Position numbers and translations under genes: made by a program. A stretch of 64,000 bases of DNA from Lepus europaeus (Eukaryota > Chordata > Mammalia > Lagomorpha > Leporidae), in assembly GCF_033115175.1 (NCBI RefSeq), contig NC_084830.1, forward strand, positions 110,944,709 through 111,008,708, read 5' to 3'. Below the pieces are notes generated by a model, which was given only the letters and a program-made list of their open reading frames with translations, searched no databases and was not told the DNA's origin. Shown here piece by piece: positions 51,636-63,154 of this stretch. Position 1 is the first letter of the stretch. Each line of letters starts with the position of its first letter.

Positions 51636-51699
51636 CAATGATTTTCTTAAATGCCAAGACTCAGCCGGTTTTTGCTTAACTGCTCATCTAGCTGCTGGA

Positions 51700-52440
51700 A
51701 GCCATCAGTTAATATCCAGGGTCCCAGTAAAGTTGATTCAGACAGTCACTGCAAATTCCTTAGCTGATTTTGTGGAGGGTTAGATTGGCTTTTGGGATAC
51801 TTTATCCACCATTTTCCTGACATCACTCAGTATTCAATTTGCTTTGAAATGGGATGAGAATTTTTTCTTACCTATGTTTTAAAAAAACTATCAGAGTAGA
51901 AAATAAACTGCAAAACTGAAATAAAGTGGTTTCCTGGAGAAAAACGAGGAAACAGAGATAGGGGCCAGATTTCTTATTTTTTACATTACATTTTACACTT
52001 AAATTAGATCACATATTTGACATGCTGAATAAAAGACGGCTGTGATGAAACATTTGACCAAGACATCCTCCTCCACTGAGTAATGATAATGGGGAAAATG
52101 TGCCTAGAATAAGGTTATAAATAAGTCTTATATTTTCCTTACAAAAATAAAGGTTTGGCAGACTAATGCTTGGACATTCCACAAGCACCTGAATGAAACC
52201 GCTCTTCAAAACTGAAATGCTCCCACTCCTATTTTTGTTGTTGCTACCACCAGTACTTATCCACTAACATCAGAGTCCCACCTGTTATCTTCAACAACTC
52301 CAGGCCACTTTAACAATATCTTGAATCTGACTACTATTCTACTCCTATTACCACTGCCTCAATTTGCACTTATACTTTCTATCTGGACTACCAAATGGCC
52401 AAACTGGACTATTTTTCTGACATGCTTTTTCTTCTCTTCT
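51700..52440. other. Intergenic, no clear feature
   Basis: Unique-looking DNA without supported gene or repeat. Confidence 0.4.
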
Positions 52441-52441
52441 T

Positions 52442-52640
52442 CTTCTTTTTTTTTTTTGACAGGCAGAGTTAGTGAGAGAGACAGACAGAGAGAAAGGTCT
52501 TCCTTTTTCCATTGGTTCAACCCCCAAATGGCCACCACGGCAGGCGTGCTACACCGATCCGAAGCCAGGAGCCAGGTGCCTCCTCCTGGTCTCCCATGTG
52601 GGTGCAGGGCCCAAGCACTTGGGCCATCCTCCACTGCCTT
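52442..52640 (-). repeat. CSINE, 5'-truncated
   Basis: GACAGGCAGAGTTAGTGAGA start; ends after GGGCCATCCTCCACTGCC. Confidence 0.88.
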
Positions 52641-53119
52641 CCTTCCTTCTTGTTTTCATTAAAAAAAAAAAAAAAAGCTGAATGCAGTCTCTACGGGAGA
52701 AAAGGCAGAAACTACATGTGTAAGGTTCCTAGTTATGTTTTCCAGCTTTCAAATACAGGTGCTCTGTTGTTTATTATTTTTTGTTTATAAAAGGAATCTC
52801 CCAAATTCAAGCTCCATTTAACGTTGCTTATTCCAGTTTACAATTACCGATGTCCACAAGCCCTATATAACTCATTCTGAAGTTTTCAGTTTCCTGCATT
52901 AGAAATGTTGTTTTGTGTCTTTTTGTTTTTGGACAGTTTTCTTCTACCCGTAATGTCAGTCTCCCTGTGTTGGGAAACTGCTGAAACAACCTCAGCTTAG
53001 AGATGACAGAAATCTATCAGCCCCTAAGCAGTTTCTTGTTTCCCTCTCAGTTTCCAAAGTATTTTGTTTCTCTGCTGTTAAACCTTTACCATTCTGAATG
53101 TCTTCACCATTTACAAACA

Positions 53120-53320
53120 CCTGTGATCTCGGACAAATAACTTGATCTAAGGACTTGGTTTCCTCACCTTCAAAATGGGTTTAAGTATAATACCAAGGCA
53201 CTGCGGTGTTGGAATGGGAGGATTAAATGTGGTGATATATGAAAGGACTCAGAAGAGTGCACATTAGACTTAATCAAGTGATAGATACCTGTCACTAGTA
53301 ATACCACCACTGCCACTACC
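53120..53320 (+). repeat. MIR SINE remnant
   Basis: GGTTTCCTCACCTTCAAAAT and GGAGGATTAAATGTGGTG in MIR order. Confidence 0.5.
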
Positions 53321-53499
53321 CATTCACTTAGACAGGTCCACTAACCTGTAAGCCCTGAGGGCTTACTTCTGTACCCTTAGTACATCTCATGGTAAGAACT
53401 CAGTGTTGGAAGAAATGATCAGTATTCTCCAATACCCAGTATGAATATGGTCATCTATTTGATATTATCATCAGGGTTGAAATTATTATTTGCTTTCTA

Positions 53500-53730
53500 A
53501 TGCCTTCTGTTAATTCTTTTTGCAAGAGATATTATTTAATATAAATATCCTAATTTCCTAAGATATCTTACAAATTAAAGTTATTTAAATAAACTTAATC
53601 TAGTATTTAATAAATCCATAATTTAATAAGTTACTTTCTCTCTAGTGCCTTCCATTAATTCTTTTTGCAAGACATTATTTAATATAAATATTCTAATTTC
53701 CCAAGAAATGTTTTTTACAGCAAATTAAAA
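53500..53730. repeat. Local tandem duplication, period about 140 bp
   Basis: TTAATTCTTTTTGCAAGA followed by TTATTTAATATAAATAT and CTAATTTCC occurs at about 53510-53560 and again at about 53652-53705, with small differences. Confidence 0.75.
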
Positions 53731-53829
53731 CAACCCGAGTTTATTATTTGATATATTTAGATGTTAGAGCCAATTTCCTGTTACCTAATATATTTAAATA
53801 GACTTGTCTAATAGAAAAGATGCCCATTG

Positions 53830-54255
53830 TGATGGATAATTTTGCATCTGCTTGGCTAGGCCACAGCATGCAGCTATGTATGTGCTCAAACACTAGGGTG
53901 TTTCTGTGAAGATGTTTTACATAATGTTAGCACTTAAATCAGCAGACTTTGAGTAAAGCAGATTGCACTGCCTAATGTGGATGGACCTCATCTAATCAAG
54001 TCCTGGATAGAGGGCTGTTGACCTTCCCCAAGCAAAAGGGGAATTTAAAGCAGATGGCCTTTGCATTTGAACTGCTGGCTAGTCTCTTCCCTGGGGTCTT
54101 CAATCTGCCAGCCTACCTTGTAGATTTTGACTTGGCCTCATAATCACATGAGCCATTTCTTGAAACAAGTTTCTTTCCCTGTCCCCTGATTGTGTGTGTG
54201 TATTTAATACATACACACACACAAACTATTGATTCTGTTTCTCTGAAGAACCAAT
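53830..54255 (+). mobile_element. ERVL-type LTR (MLT2-like) remnant
   Basis: GTGATGGATAATTTTGCATC, then AGGGTGTTTCTGTGAAGATG, GAGTAAAGCAGATTGCACTG and a CCTCATAATCACATGAGCC end are in the order of MLT2-type LTRs. A GT/CA run sits near 54190-54225. Confidence 0.6.
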
Positions 54256-54299
54256 TTCACCAACCTATAGAATATGTACAAAATTAAGTTATAGACCAG

Positions 54300-54815
54300 T
54301 CTATAACCATTATAATTTTTAAAAATCTTTATTTGGAAAGTTTAGAATATATCTTCGTGAAACATATATACATATAATTATATATATAAATTATAATATA
54401 TAAGTATATATATAAAATTTTATGAATCAGGGAATTAAGAATTTCAGAAGTTTTTCTTCCCCCTTTATTCTCTTTTGATAACTACTATCTACACAGTTTA
54501 AGAAAATACAAGGGAAGAAAACATTGCAATTTTATTTTAAATTTTAAAACTACTTGTTTCATAGGCTTATGTCACAAAATTTAAATTATATATATATGAA
54601 TACAAAGATGAACATAGGTGCTTTAAACACTGTCAAAATCCACTAACAATATTTTTTTTAACTTCCCATTTTTACAATGCAGTGGAAAACTAAATTCATA
54701 AAAAAGTACAGAGAAAAATATAATGATTTCAGTATTCTCATTTGAGACATTTGGCTCTCAAGGTAGGTCACTAAAAAAACAAACAAAATGCAACACAGAT
54801 TTATATTAATTCTAA
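54300..54815. other. AT-rich stretch downstream of SPDL1
   Basis: Includes a TA-rich low-complexity run (54355-54415). May contain further SPDL1 3'UTR; nothing else seen. Confidence 0.4.
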
Positions 54816-55074
54816 CATTTTCCTTCAGTTAATGGTTTATTCACTGTGGTCCACAAAAGCTCCACATGATGCCATCACTTAGGGAACTCTCCGGGTTAGA
54901 ATCACAACCCAATTTGGAACACTCAGTCAAGGAAGCATGAAAATGCAGAGCCCTGGTGCAGTAGGTAGATGGATATAACCCAGCAAGTGGCACCTTTCAG
55001 ATAAAGGCAATCTAAGCCCATCTTAATCACAGTAAGCTCTGGGCAAGTACCTTGCTCTTATTAAGGACAAGTCT
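54815..55074 (-). other. SPDL1: Probable SPDL1 3'UTR
   Basis: Non-repetitive sequence follows the stop codon. The first clear AATAAA beyond the stop-overlapping one lies at 54841-54836 on the minus strand, giving a 3'UTR of about 250-260 bases if used. Longer forms ending farther left in the AT-rich region (54300-54700) are possible. The end is inferred. Confidence 0.45.
54836..54841 (-). promoter_or_regulatory. Candidate SPDL1 polyadenylation signal AATAAA
   Basis: A minus-strand AATAAA lies 234 bases past the stop codon in a unique stretch. A second hexamer overlaps the stop itself (55079-55074). Use of either is unproven. Confidence 0.35.
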
Positions 55075-55222
55075 TTATTGCTGAGGGCACTGGGTCTCTG
55101 GAGTGGACTTGGAGGACACGTAAAGAATGGGGTGTGATTTCTTACAGGATTCCTTTTCCAATTTGCTTGTAGTGTCTTTCCCTTCTTTAACTTCTGTTTG
55201 AAGCCTTGATTCAGCAGCTACC
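55075..55222 (-). CDS. SPDL1: SPDL1 last coding exon with CAAX box
   Basis: A 148-base coding segment after acceptor CCTGTAG at 55223. It encodes VAAESRLQTEVKEGKDTTSK, LEKESCKKSHPILYVSSKST and PETQCPQQ, then TAA at 55077-55075. The Arg at the splice junction is completed by its first G. It is too short to appear as an ATG-initiated open frame but is unmistakable by sequence. The stop codon is embedded in an AATAAA hexamer. Confidence 0.95.
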
Positions 55223-58200
55223 CTACAGGCATTAAAGCATCCACTCTGAATTCAAATGTGGTTATGGAAAATTAAATAAATAAACCCTTAGTGTAATGGG
55301 CCTCCTATGAGGCATACTGATTTTTTTTTGTATACAGAGTAAAAAAAATTAATAGTTAACTCCAATACCATTAAGGATATTAAGTCATTGATTCTGTAAC
55401 TGAACTTTTTTAAACTTAATTTTGTAAATGTCTAAAGAACATCTGGAAGACTGGTTAAAATAAAACCATAGCAAACCTAAATTAAAGAATTAAAATACGA
55501 AATGGCATCTGTCATGACAAGCATTCCTGACTCAAAAACTAAAATGCTACAGCAATATTTTAATGTTACTCTGATGGACAAAAGGCTAAGCACAAAATCA
55601 AAACAACACAGAATCCAGGGTTGCATAAATAGATATCTATTTCTCTCATTAAAACACACACTCACATGGGGCCAGTGCTGTGGTGCAGTGGGTTAATGCT
55701 AAAGCCTGCAGCACCGGCATCCTATATGGGCACTGGGTCAAGTCCCAGCTACTCCACTTCCAAACCAGCTCCCTGCTAATGAGCCTGAGAAAGCAGTGGA
55801 GGATGGCCCCAATGCTTGGGCCCCTGCAGCTGCATGGGAGACCCAGAAGAAGCTCCTGGCTCCTGGCTTTGGACTGGTACAGCCCTGGTCATTTTGACCA
55901 TTTGGGGAGTGAACCAGTGGAAGGAAGACTCTCTGTCTCTGTATCTCCCTCTGTCTGTAACTCTGCCTCTCAAATAAAAAAATATTTTTTTTTAAATTTA
56001 TTTATTTGAGAGTCAGAGTTACACAGAGTGAGGAGAGGCAGAGAGAGAGAGAGAGAGGGAGAGAGGGAGAGAGGGAGGGAGGGAGGGAGGGAGGGAGAGG
56101 GAGAGAAGTCTTCCATTCGATGATTCACTTCCCAATTGGCCACAATGGCCAGAGCTGCACCAATCCAAAGCCAGGAGCCAGGAGCTTCCTCCTGGTCTCC
56201 CACGTGGGTGCAGGGGCCCTAGGACTCAGGCCATTCTCCCCTGCCTTCCCAGGCCATAGCAAATGCTGGATAGGAAGTGGAAAAGCTGGGACTCGAACCA
56301 GTGCCCACATGGGACGCTGGCACTTTAGGCCAGGGCATTAACCCACTGCACCACAGCACCAGCCCCACAAAAAATATTTTAAAATAAATAAATAAATAAA
56401 ACACACACACCCCAAACACCTCAAATTGAGTTTCAACTGGCAGGATAATAATTAAGGAAAAAACAAATAGTGGAGAGATAGTTTAAAAGGCATGTAAGGA
56501 TTCTTTATAGCAAGAAATCAATTAAATTTATAAAGCATGCAACAGTAAAGTACCTAATAAAACCCAAATTTATTTACACAATTATCTTTGCATTGCATGT
56601 TTAAGTGAAGCATGCAGAAAACAAGAGGTTGGCAACGTCTTAAGTCAGCAGATAGACTCACACATATAGACACAAAAACAAATGTTTTGTGGTATTTTAT
56701 TTGTTTTTGTTTAACTAGCAGATAAAAAATTTCCAATTTGCTATTTGGGCGAGCAGTTAGCTACATATGTTTGCACAAGTAATTTTTACCAAGCCAAAAA
56801 GAAAACACAGCAAAGAAAGAAAGGAAGACAACACAGATAGCAAGGTGTGCATGGCTCAATTCTGGAAATCCCCCTCCAGAAACAGACAGTGGTCAAACAC
56901 AGTTAACCAGCAAATCACATTTCACAACCATGCGGAACATGTGCAGGCATCAGATATCATCTACTGGAAGCTACTTATTCCTTTAGATATCAAGCTTTTA
57001 TTTGGCACGACTTTCAGGTTACGACATTACATGCAAGCTCAAGAAATGAAGGAACAAACTATTCTTCCTATAACAGCAGCTAAGGTTGCTGAAGTGCTTA
57101 CACTGTTGAGCACGACATTTGGTAGAACTGAAGACTTGAAGAGAAGCCAGACAAAAGCATACAAGGAAGTCTTTGCATAAGGGGAGCTGTGTCTCAGGAT
57201 TTCAACTCAAATACACATCAGTTAGTAAAATGTCATAGGCTACACCCTCTCTCAAAGACAGACAGAGCCCTAGCAGCACCTCAAAGAGTTCATTTCATAG
57301 CACATAAGCTAAGCTAGCCATTGTCCCATCAACACGCTTACCTTTTAAACACGCTTACATTTTAAACACCCACAGATACTTATTTTAGATGTATCTATCA
57401 TTGCACTGCATGCAGATACACTTCATCATTTTGTTACCTTCTCCATCGTCCTCATCCACTTCTGTTTTCACTCCATTCTTGTCCTGCTACGCACATCCAG
57501 AACTCCAGCCACAGCCACTGTTACCTACCTTTCCCTCCACTCACTTCCTTCCTCTTACCTTCTGACCTCTATTATTGTCATTTTTTTTTTAAAAGAACAA
57601 GGCCCTAGATACATAAATTATTTCAGACACACACCTGCCACTTCCTCTTTTAGTTGTAAACTCAATTATGCTGAAACTGGAGGCTTTGAAGTTTTAGGAA
57701 AACATGAAAATTAATTAGCTTTGATATTTAAAAATGTCAAAATAGGCATCAAAACCCATTCTTGAAGGTTCAGGATAAACAACTTCAAAAGCCATAAACA
57801 ATTGCACCTAAGTTTTCTAGAAAGCTGAAATTTTTTATACTGGAAAGCCCTATGAGAAGGAAAGTCAATTTTCCTTTCATGGCTACTCTTGAACCAGGAG
57901 AAAAATAACAGTACACTTACTCAAATTGATGACATTCAGAGATGTGTTAAGACTGATTATTTCTGTTTTATGAAATAGAAAAGTATAACTATTTAAAACA
58001 ATTCGCTTATTCAGGAGTCTTTAGCCCTTGCAATCATTTTAGTCTTTCTTAAAAATCTGGAAAAGCTGAAGGCAGGCAGATGAAACTGCGGAATAACACT
58101 ACACGCAATACTAAGGAAACAGATAAAGAAACAGACAGCATAGTTCATGCAGCGGGAGAGGAGGGTTGGACAGGTCTGCTGGTGGCCTTGAAGGAAAGAG

Positions 58201-58636
58201 AATACTGACCTGGGAGAATCAGGGTTGTTCCCACTTCTTTCACCGGAGGCTTCAGGGTCAGCTGGAATTCCTATGAGTTTCACACACTTCTTTTCCTTCT
58301 TTGGCTGCATCTCCATGGGTGGATTTTTGTGAGGAGGGAGACTGACTACTGGAGGGTTTGTATAAATTGGCTTTTCTAACTTCAAGTTGTTATCTTCTAA
58401 ATTGCTAGGCCAGCACTGAGTCTCCTCTTTCTGAGGTGGTAATCCACAGGATTCTTCCCCAACAGCACTGCTGGCACAGACATCTTTAGTGGCAGTTATA
58501 TCCACAGGCAGCACTTCACGTCGCTTCTTGAGTACAGGCACTTCAATTTTCTCTGAGATTAAAAACCATTAAAAAAAAGAAAGAAATCCAGTCAATGACT
58601 GAATACAATGGCATAATCAATATAAGCAGAATTAGT

Positions 58637-58671
<35 letters not shown>

Positions 58672-61600
58672 GACTTATTTATTTGAGAGGCAGAGTTACA
58701 GAGAGACAAGGAGAGAGACATAAAGAGATCTTCCATTTACTGGTCCACTGCAACAGCCAGTGCTGGGCCAGTTTGAAACCAGTTGCGAGGAACTGCTTCC
58801 ATATCTCCCACGTGGGTGGCAGGAATTTATTTTTGCAGTCATCTTTTGTTGCTTTCCAAGGTGCTTTAGCACAGAACAGGATGGGAAGCGGAGCAGTCGG
58901 GACTCAAACTGGCACTCATACAGGATGCTGGTATCACACCCACAGGCCTAACCTGCTACATCACAGGCAGGTCCCATATACTTTTGTCCTTTTATCCGTT
59001 CTTTTAAAATCCACTCATATCTTTATTAAAACATATTGTTTTTATCTTTTATCTGTTCTTTTTCATGAACTCCATTAACTGTATCTTTTAAAGTTTATTT
59101 GGATATAAACTTTTCGATGGAAACTCAATATATTGGTTCTAGGAATGAACACTTAAAATGGTCTCTCCTGGTGTTTGGATAAAAACCATAGAGGAAGCGA
59201 ATATTTCAGCTCATACGGTGTTGAGGATTGGTGCAGCATCAAGGAGTCCACATTCAAATTCTATTTTCTTAAAAGAAGTTTGTTTATTTATTTCAAAGTT
59301 GGAGCTACAGAGAGAGGGAGAGACAGAGAGAGAGAGAGAGATCTTCTAGCCATTGATTCACTCCCCAGATGTTTGCAGCAGCTAGGGCTGGCCCAGGCTG
59401 AAGCCAGGAGCTTCTTCTGGGTCTCCCACAAGCGTTATAGGGGCCTAAGCACTTGGGCCATCTTTCAGTGCTTTTCCCAGGCCATTAGTAAAGAGTGGAT
59501 TGGAAGTAGAGCAGCTAGGACATGAACCAGCACCCATACGGGATGCTGGCGTTGTAGTCAGTGGCTTTAACTGCTACGACACAATGGAGGCTCCTCAAAT
59601 TCTAGTACTAGCACTCAGCCACTGCATGACCGTGCCAAAGTACTGAACCTTCTTTGAGCTCCATTTTCTTAAATCTGTAAAATGAGGTTCAGAAGCACAC
59701 ATTTCACTCAGTATTGTGTGTCATAGGGATTCAACAGAAAGAACAGGCCAACCATAGTGAATATTGGTAATTTGTGCCTGTTAGATCCATCTATAAAATA
59801 TATTCAGAATCTCACTATCTCAGTGATGGGTATAGCTGCAGTCCAAACACATCACCCCACCACAGACTACTGCAAAAGCTTTCTGTCCTCATGGTCTAAC
59901 ATAACTGTGTTCAATGCAGGTCATAGTCAGTCACTTAATGAACTGCTCTAATATCCTTTCCCCACCTCCACATTAGTGTGCCTTTCATTTTCAAAATCAA
60001 AATATTAGTGAAGGAGGCAGAAGGGGTTGGTATTCCTAATCCACACTGTTGCTTTCAGATCATTATCTCCTCTTCTTGTACTGCTCCTTTGAAACCCACA
60101 ACATCTTGACTTGCTACCCTCCCCCTCCTCCTGTCTCTTGGTTGTATTCAGTCCAGCAGACCTTTGAAATTCAAAATGGATCACTCTTAATCAGAGGAGC
60201 CAGTCTGAATCAGGGAAGAGAAAAGGAAGAGAGAAAGAGAAGCCTTGTAAAACTATGTAAAAACCTTCTGATGATCAACACCTCGCCACTACTGTTAGAA
60301 TCACTGCAGTCCCCTGATACAGTAATGAAACAGAGTTAAGTGTAGGAACAATTCAGGGGTGAAAGCTGGTTGAGAATCCTTAATTTGAAACAGGTAACAA
60401 CATCTTTTTTTGAAGGGTGAAGGTTAGAATCATCACATTCTTACACTTTTTTATATTTGCTTTTATTTTTTCTCTTTAATTTATTTATAATAAATTCACT
60501 CTTTATAGCAAAAAAGATGCAGAGTTGTACAGTTAAGACTTCTATTTAGAAGGGCTAGTCTATCAAGAATAGCCATAGGGCAGGTGTTGTGGTGCAATCA
60601 GTTAGTGCTGGTTTGAGTCTTGGTTACTCCATGCTTCTGATCCAATTTCCTATTAATGCACCCCAGGAGGCAGCGGAAGATGGCTCAAGGTGCTTGAGCC
60701 CCTGCCACCCATCTAGGAGACTAAGATGGATTTCCAGACTCTTGGCTTCAGCCTGACCTGGCCCTGGCTATTGCGAGCATTCAGGAAATGAACCAGCAAT
60801 GGAAGATTGATAAATCTCTCTTTCTCTAACATTCTTTCAAGTAAATGAAAATAAATATTAAAAAAAAAAAAAAAGATTAGATTTACTATTTGCTACCTTG
60901 TATCTGTCCTACAGTTCTTCCTTAATAATAGAATTCTCAACATTTAGTGGGATATGGTCCCTGCGATCAAGACTGCCATTTCTCAGGCTTTCCTGAGGCA
61001 GGTGAGGCCACACAAGTGCACTTGCCTCAGTGGGAAAGCAGCAGACCAAGAATGCACAAGGAGCCTGACCCCTGACACTGTGGAGTACCTCCTCCAGACC
61101 TCCACTAGGGGGAGGAAAAAATACTTAAGTCCTCATTATTTTAGGTTTTTCTACAAACAGTCCTAACCATGCAGCTCTCAAACATCAGCTGCTTCAATAA
61201 AATGAAACTCTCTGGTATGACACAGGTGCTTCAATCTTAAGTGGGGAAGTCTACCATATTACACTTCTACTAGATAGTATGAATTTCCATCTCCAAAAAG
61301 AACACATATTTGTCAATACCAAGTATCCAGTTCTCTTTGGATTTTCCTATACATTTTGCAGCAGTGAATGTGCTTTATTAACTGCAGATGCATAACCACA
61401 AATTAGCTTCCAATGGGATTTGCATAAAGCTCTAATAAGAAAAACAACACTGATACAATTTCTCAGACCTACTCATGATTTAAAAGATAAAAATAGATGA
61501 GCCAACATACCTTCAGGTTCATATTTCAGTTTTAATTCATCAACTTTAGCTCTAAGCTTCATATTTTCACTTTCTGAAAGCTGGAGGCATCTTTCATTTG

Positions 61601-62405
61601 CAAAAAGTTTTCGCTCAATATCCAGAGCCCGCTGGCTCTCAAATAATGCTTTCATTCGCTGTATGGACAATTCACCTTTGGTACTTTCATTTTCTTTGCT
61701 GCAATAATGAAATAATGAAAACCAAGGAATATTAAAATAGCATAATATAAATACATATTGTAGAATAAATTTTTTATTGTATATTTATTTCAATGCAGTT
61801 AAAATACATTTTTCTGGGATTTTTAATCACAAAGAAATAATAAACAAATGGGACAAGTTTCAACAATAGTACTTCCCTCTAAAAACAAAAATCTCATCCA
61901 TTCTTTAAAGGAAATGGACAAAAGGACAAAATACTTTTTTTCAAATCTATTCAGGCAGAAATAAATTCTTTTAAATTTTAAATTATGTGATACTTATTCT
62001 TAAAAAATTTGGGTTATAAGAACATTTTCAATATTTAAGTTCTCTTCATTTACAGGTCGAAAAGTAAAAACTCAAAGAAATAAAAACATTCAATTTATTT
62101 AAACTATTTTTCTTCAATGATCAGTAGTAATTAACTCTTGCATAAAACTCATGTATTTTGCATAGATTTTTTTATTGCTTTTCTTTTCTGGAATTTTCTT
62201 TTGATCACTTCAAAATGAAAGTCTGTAGTCACAAATACTAGCAATTACAAGCAGAATAAGGTTCTTTCTCCACCTTTCCATCCATTCATCCAGACACTTA
62301 CTTCAAGTTATCAAGCTTCAGCTGAAGTAACTCCGTATAATAGGTATCATCTTCCACAACACCAGAGTTGACTGGAGGCTTCGATTCCATACTTTCATAC
62401 AAATT
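55075..62405 (-). CDS. SPDL1: SPDL1 (Spindly), C-terminal 260 residues in four exons
   Basis: Spindly is a kinetochore adaptor that is recruited by the RZZ complex and links it to dynein-dynactin in mitosis. Minus-strand exons 62302-62405, 61511-61698, 58210-58552 and 55075-55222 total 783 bases and join in one open frame (phases 0, 2, 1, 2). The product runs from NLYESMESKP through TYYTELLQLKLDNL and STKGELSIQRMKALFESQR (end of the coiled coil), then KKRREVLPVDIT and KKEKKCVKLIG (a low-complexity tail). It ends SKSTPETQCPQQ. This matches mammalian SPDL1 closely; the known human protein is 605 residues, so the N-terminal half lies beyond base 64000. The terminal CPQQ is the farnesylation box needed for kinetochore targeting in the known protein, and it is intact. 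All donors and acceptors are consensus. No frameshift or stop is seen. Confidence 0.96.
55668..55985 (+). repeat. CSINE in the last SPDL1 intron, antisense to the gene
   Basis: GGGGCCAGTGCTGTGGTGC head. Its A tail is split by the minus-strand copy that follows; AAAACACACAC lies on both outer sides. Confidence 0.9.
55986..56365 (-). repeat. CSINE inserted in the tail of the previous one
   Basis: TTATTTATTTGAGAGTCAGA start, an expanded GAGAGGGA-type purine tract at 56040-56105, and end CCACTGCACCACAGCACC. It faces the preceding copy. Confidence 0.92.
56400..58209 (-). other. SPDL1 last intron, remaining unique part
   Basis: No further exon recognised. A plus-strand 137-codon open frame at 56767-57180 has no family likeness. 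The SPDL1 frame itself runs on from the 58210 donor to a stop near 58011. Confidence 0.5.
58210..58552 (-). CDS. SPDL1: SPDL1 penultimate exon, variable tail region
   Basis: A 343-base exon with acceptor AATCTCAG at 58553 and donor CCCAG|GTCAGT at 58209. It codes for EKIEVPVLKKRREVLPVDIT, a weakly conserved Ser/Pro/Glu-rich stretch, KKEKKCVKLIGIPADPEAS, and ends at SPR with the Arg codon split 2+1. It diverges more from the human protein than the coiled-coil exons do, as expected for a disordered tail. Confidence 0.94.
58637..58672. repeat. (TA)n microsatellite at a SINE tail
   Basis: TATATATATATACATATATA-type run directly left of the minus CSINE at 58674. Confidence 0.9.
58674..58975 (-). 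repeat. CSINE, older subtype
   Basis: TTATTTATTTGAGAGGCAGA start, end AACCTGCTACATCACAGG. Lies in an SPDL1 intron. Confidence 0.85.
59270..59594 (-). repeat. CSINE, older subtype
   Basis: TTTATTTATTTCAAAGTTGG start, core TTGGGCCATCTTTCAGTGC, end ACTGCTACGACACAATGG. Confidence 0.85.
59610..59720 (+). repeat. MIR SINE remnant
   Basis: TTGAGCTCCATTTTCTTAAA and TCTGTAAAATGAGGTTC. Confidence 0.45.
60577..60874 (+). repeat. Old CSINE
   Basis: GCAGGTGTTGTGGTGCAATC head, internal deletion, AAGATGGCTCAAGGTGCTTG core and A tail. Confidence 0.8.
60880..61510 (-). other. SPDL1 intron, no further feature
   Basis: Unique-looking sequence between the SINE and the exon donor at 61510; nothing else supported. 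Confidence 0.4.
61511..61698 (-). CDS. SPDL1: SPDL1 exon (third from last), end of coiled coil
   Basis: A 188-base exon with acceptor ATTGCAG and donor G|GTATGT. It codes for 62 full codons, including STKGELSIQRMKALFESQR, LFANERCLQLSESENMKLR and ELKLKYEPE, nearly identical to known Spindly. Charged heptads indicate coiled coil to its end. The frame stays open past the donor for only about nine codons before a stop. Confidence 0.95.
62302..62405 (-). CDS. SPDL1: SPDL1 exon (fourth from last), coiled-coil region
   Basis: A 104-base exon with acceptor CTTTTTAG at 62406 and donor AA|GTAAGT at 62301. It begins in phase 0 with NLYESMESKPP and ends LKLDNL plus two bases of an Asn codon completed by the next exon. 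It matches the known NLYDSMESKP segment of Spindly. Confidence 0.94.
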
Positions 62406-62459
62406 CTAAAAAGAACAAAAATCATCATTACTTAAATAACAAATTAGGCTAGCATACAT

Positions 62460-62625
62460 TTATTAATAACAGCAGCCACTACTTATTAAATATATACATT
62501 TGGCAGGCACTACACAAAGGAACCATTTAACTCATTTACTGTCTGCAGTGGGTCTGAGAACAAGCGCTCCTCTCTTCAGAGAGACTCTGAATCCAGACCT
62601 GACTTCAAAGCCTGTGCCTCTCACA
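62460..62625 (-). repeat. MIR-type remnant
   Basis: TTTGGCAGGCACTACACAAA and ACCATTTAACTCATTTACTG in inverted MIR order; SPDL1 intron. Confidence 0.4.
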
Positions 62626-63154
62626 TACCTACATCCTATGTTTCCCTCTCTTGGCTTTTAGAATGGAGGAAATAAATGCTCATGGGCTTTCATGGCTTTA
62701 CATCCAAGCCATAAAACTGAAAAATATGATAGAGATCCTGAAAGTTGTTTTTCTCTCTACTCTTCTGAGATTCTAATGGAAATTTTATACATTTCTCTAG
62801 GAGAAAAGTTAGTAAGTCTGCTTAAAATTGCAAACAATTCCAAAAATTAGACAGAAAACTCTTTGGTTTAAAAAAGTTATATTTTCAACAAAGTATAATG
62901 CTGAGTCCACTAGTGGACTACATATGCCTGCCAACCAACATTCTGAAAATTTAACCAAAACCGCATTCCTTTCAACAGTTCTTATAAGGGACATAAATAA
63001 AGTTATATACACTTAACTTTTTGATACACAAATGTCATGATTTAGAGGTCTAAAAGGTTATTAATATTCTAAAAAATCTGTCATTTAGACACTTTAGTTC
63101 ATCAAAAGGTTATTGAGAGGAGACCAATGCTCCCTAAATTAATTTAAAAATGTA

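Larger units (their letters stand above)
49936..51680 (-). mobile_element. Old L1 ORF2 fragment with SINE insertions
   Basis: Reversed ORF2 stretches include CAATATTATTTTGGCTATGC and TGACCTTGTATCCTGCAATT. It is interrupted by SINEs at 50590-50800 and 51307-51635. Confidence 0.65.

Noticed and set aside
56767..57180. 137-codon plus-strand open frame in the SPDL1 last intron
   Set aside because: It is antisense to SPDL1, has no family likeness and no supporting context. It is probably chance in AT-moderate DNA.
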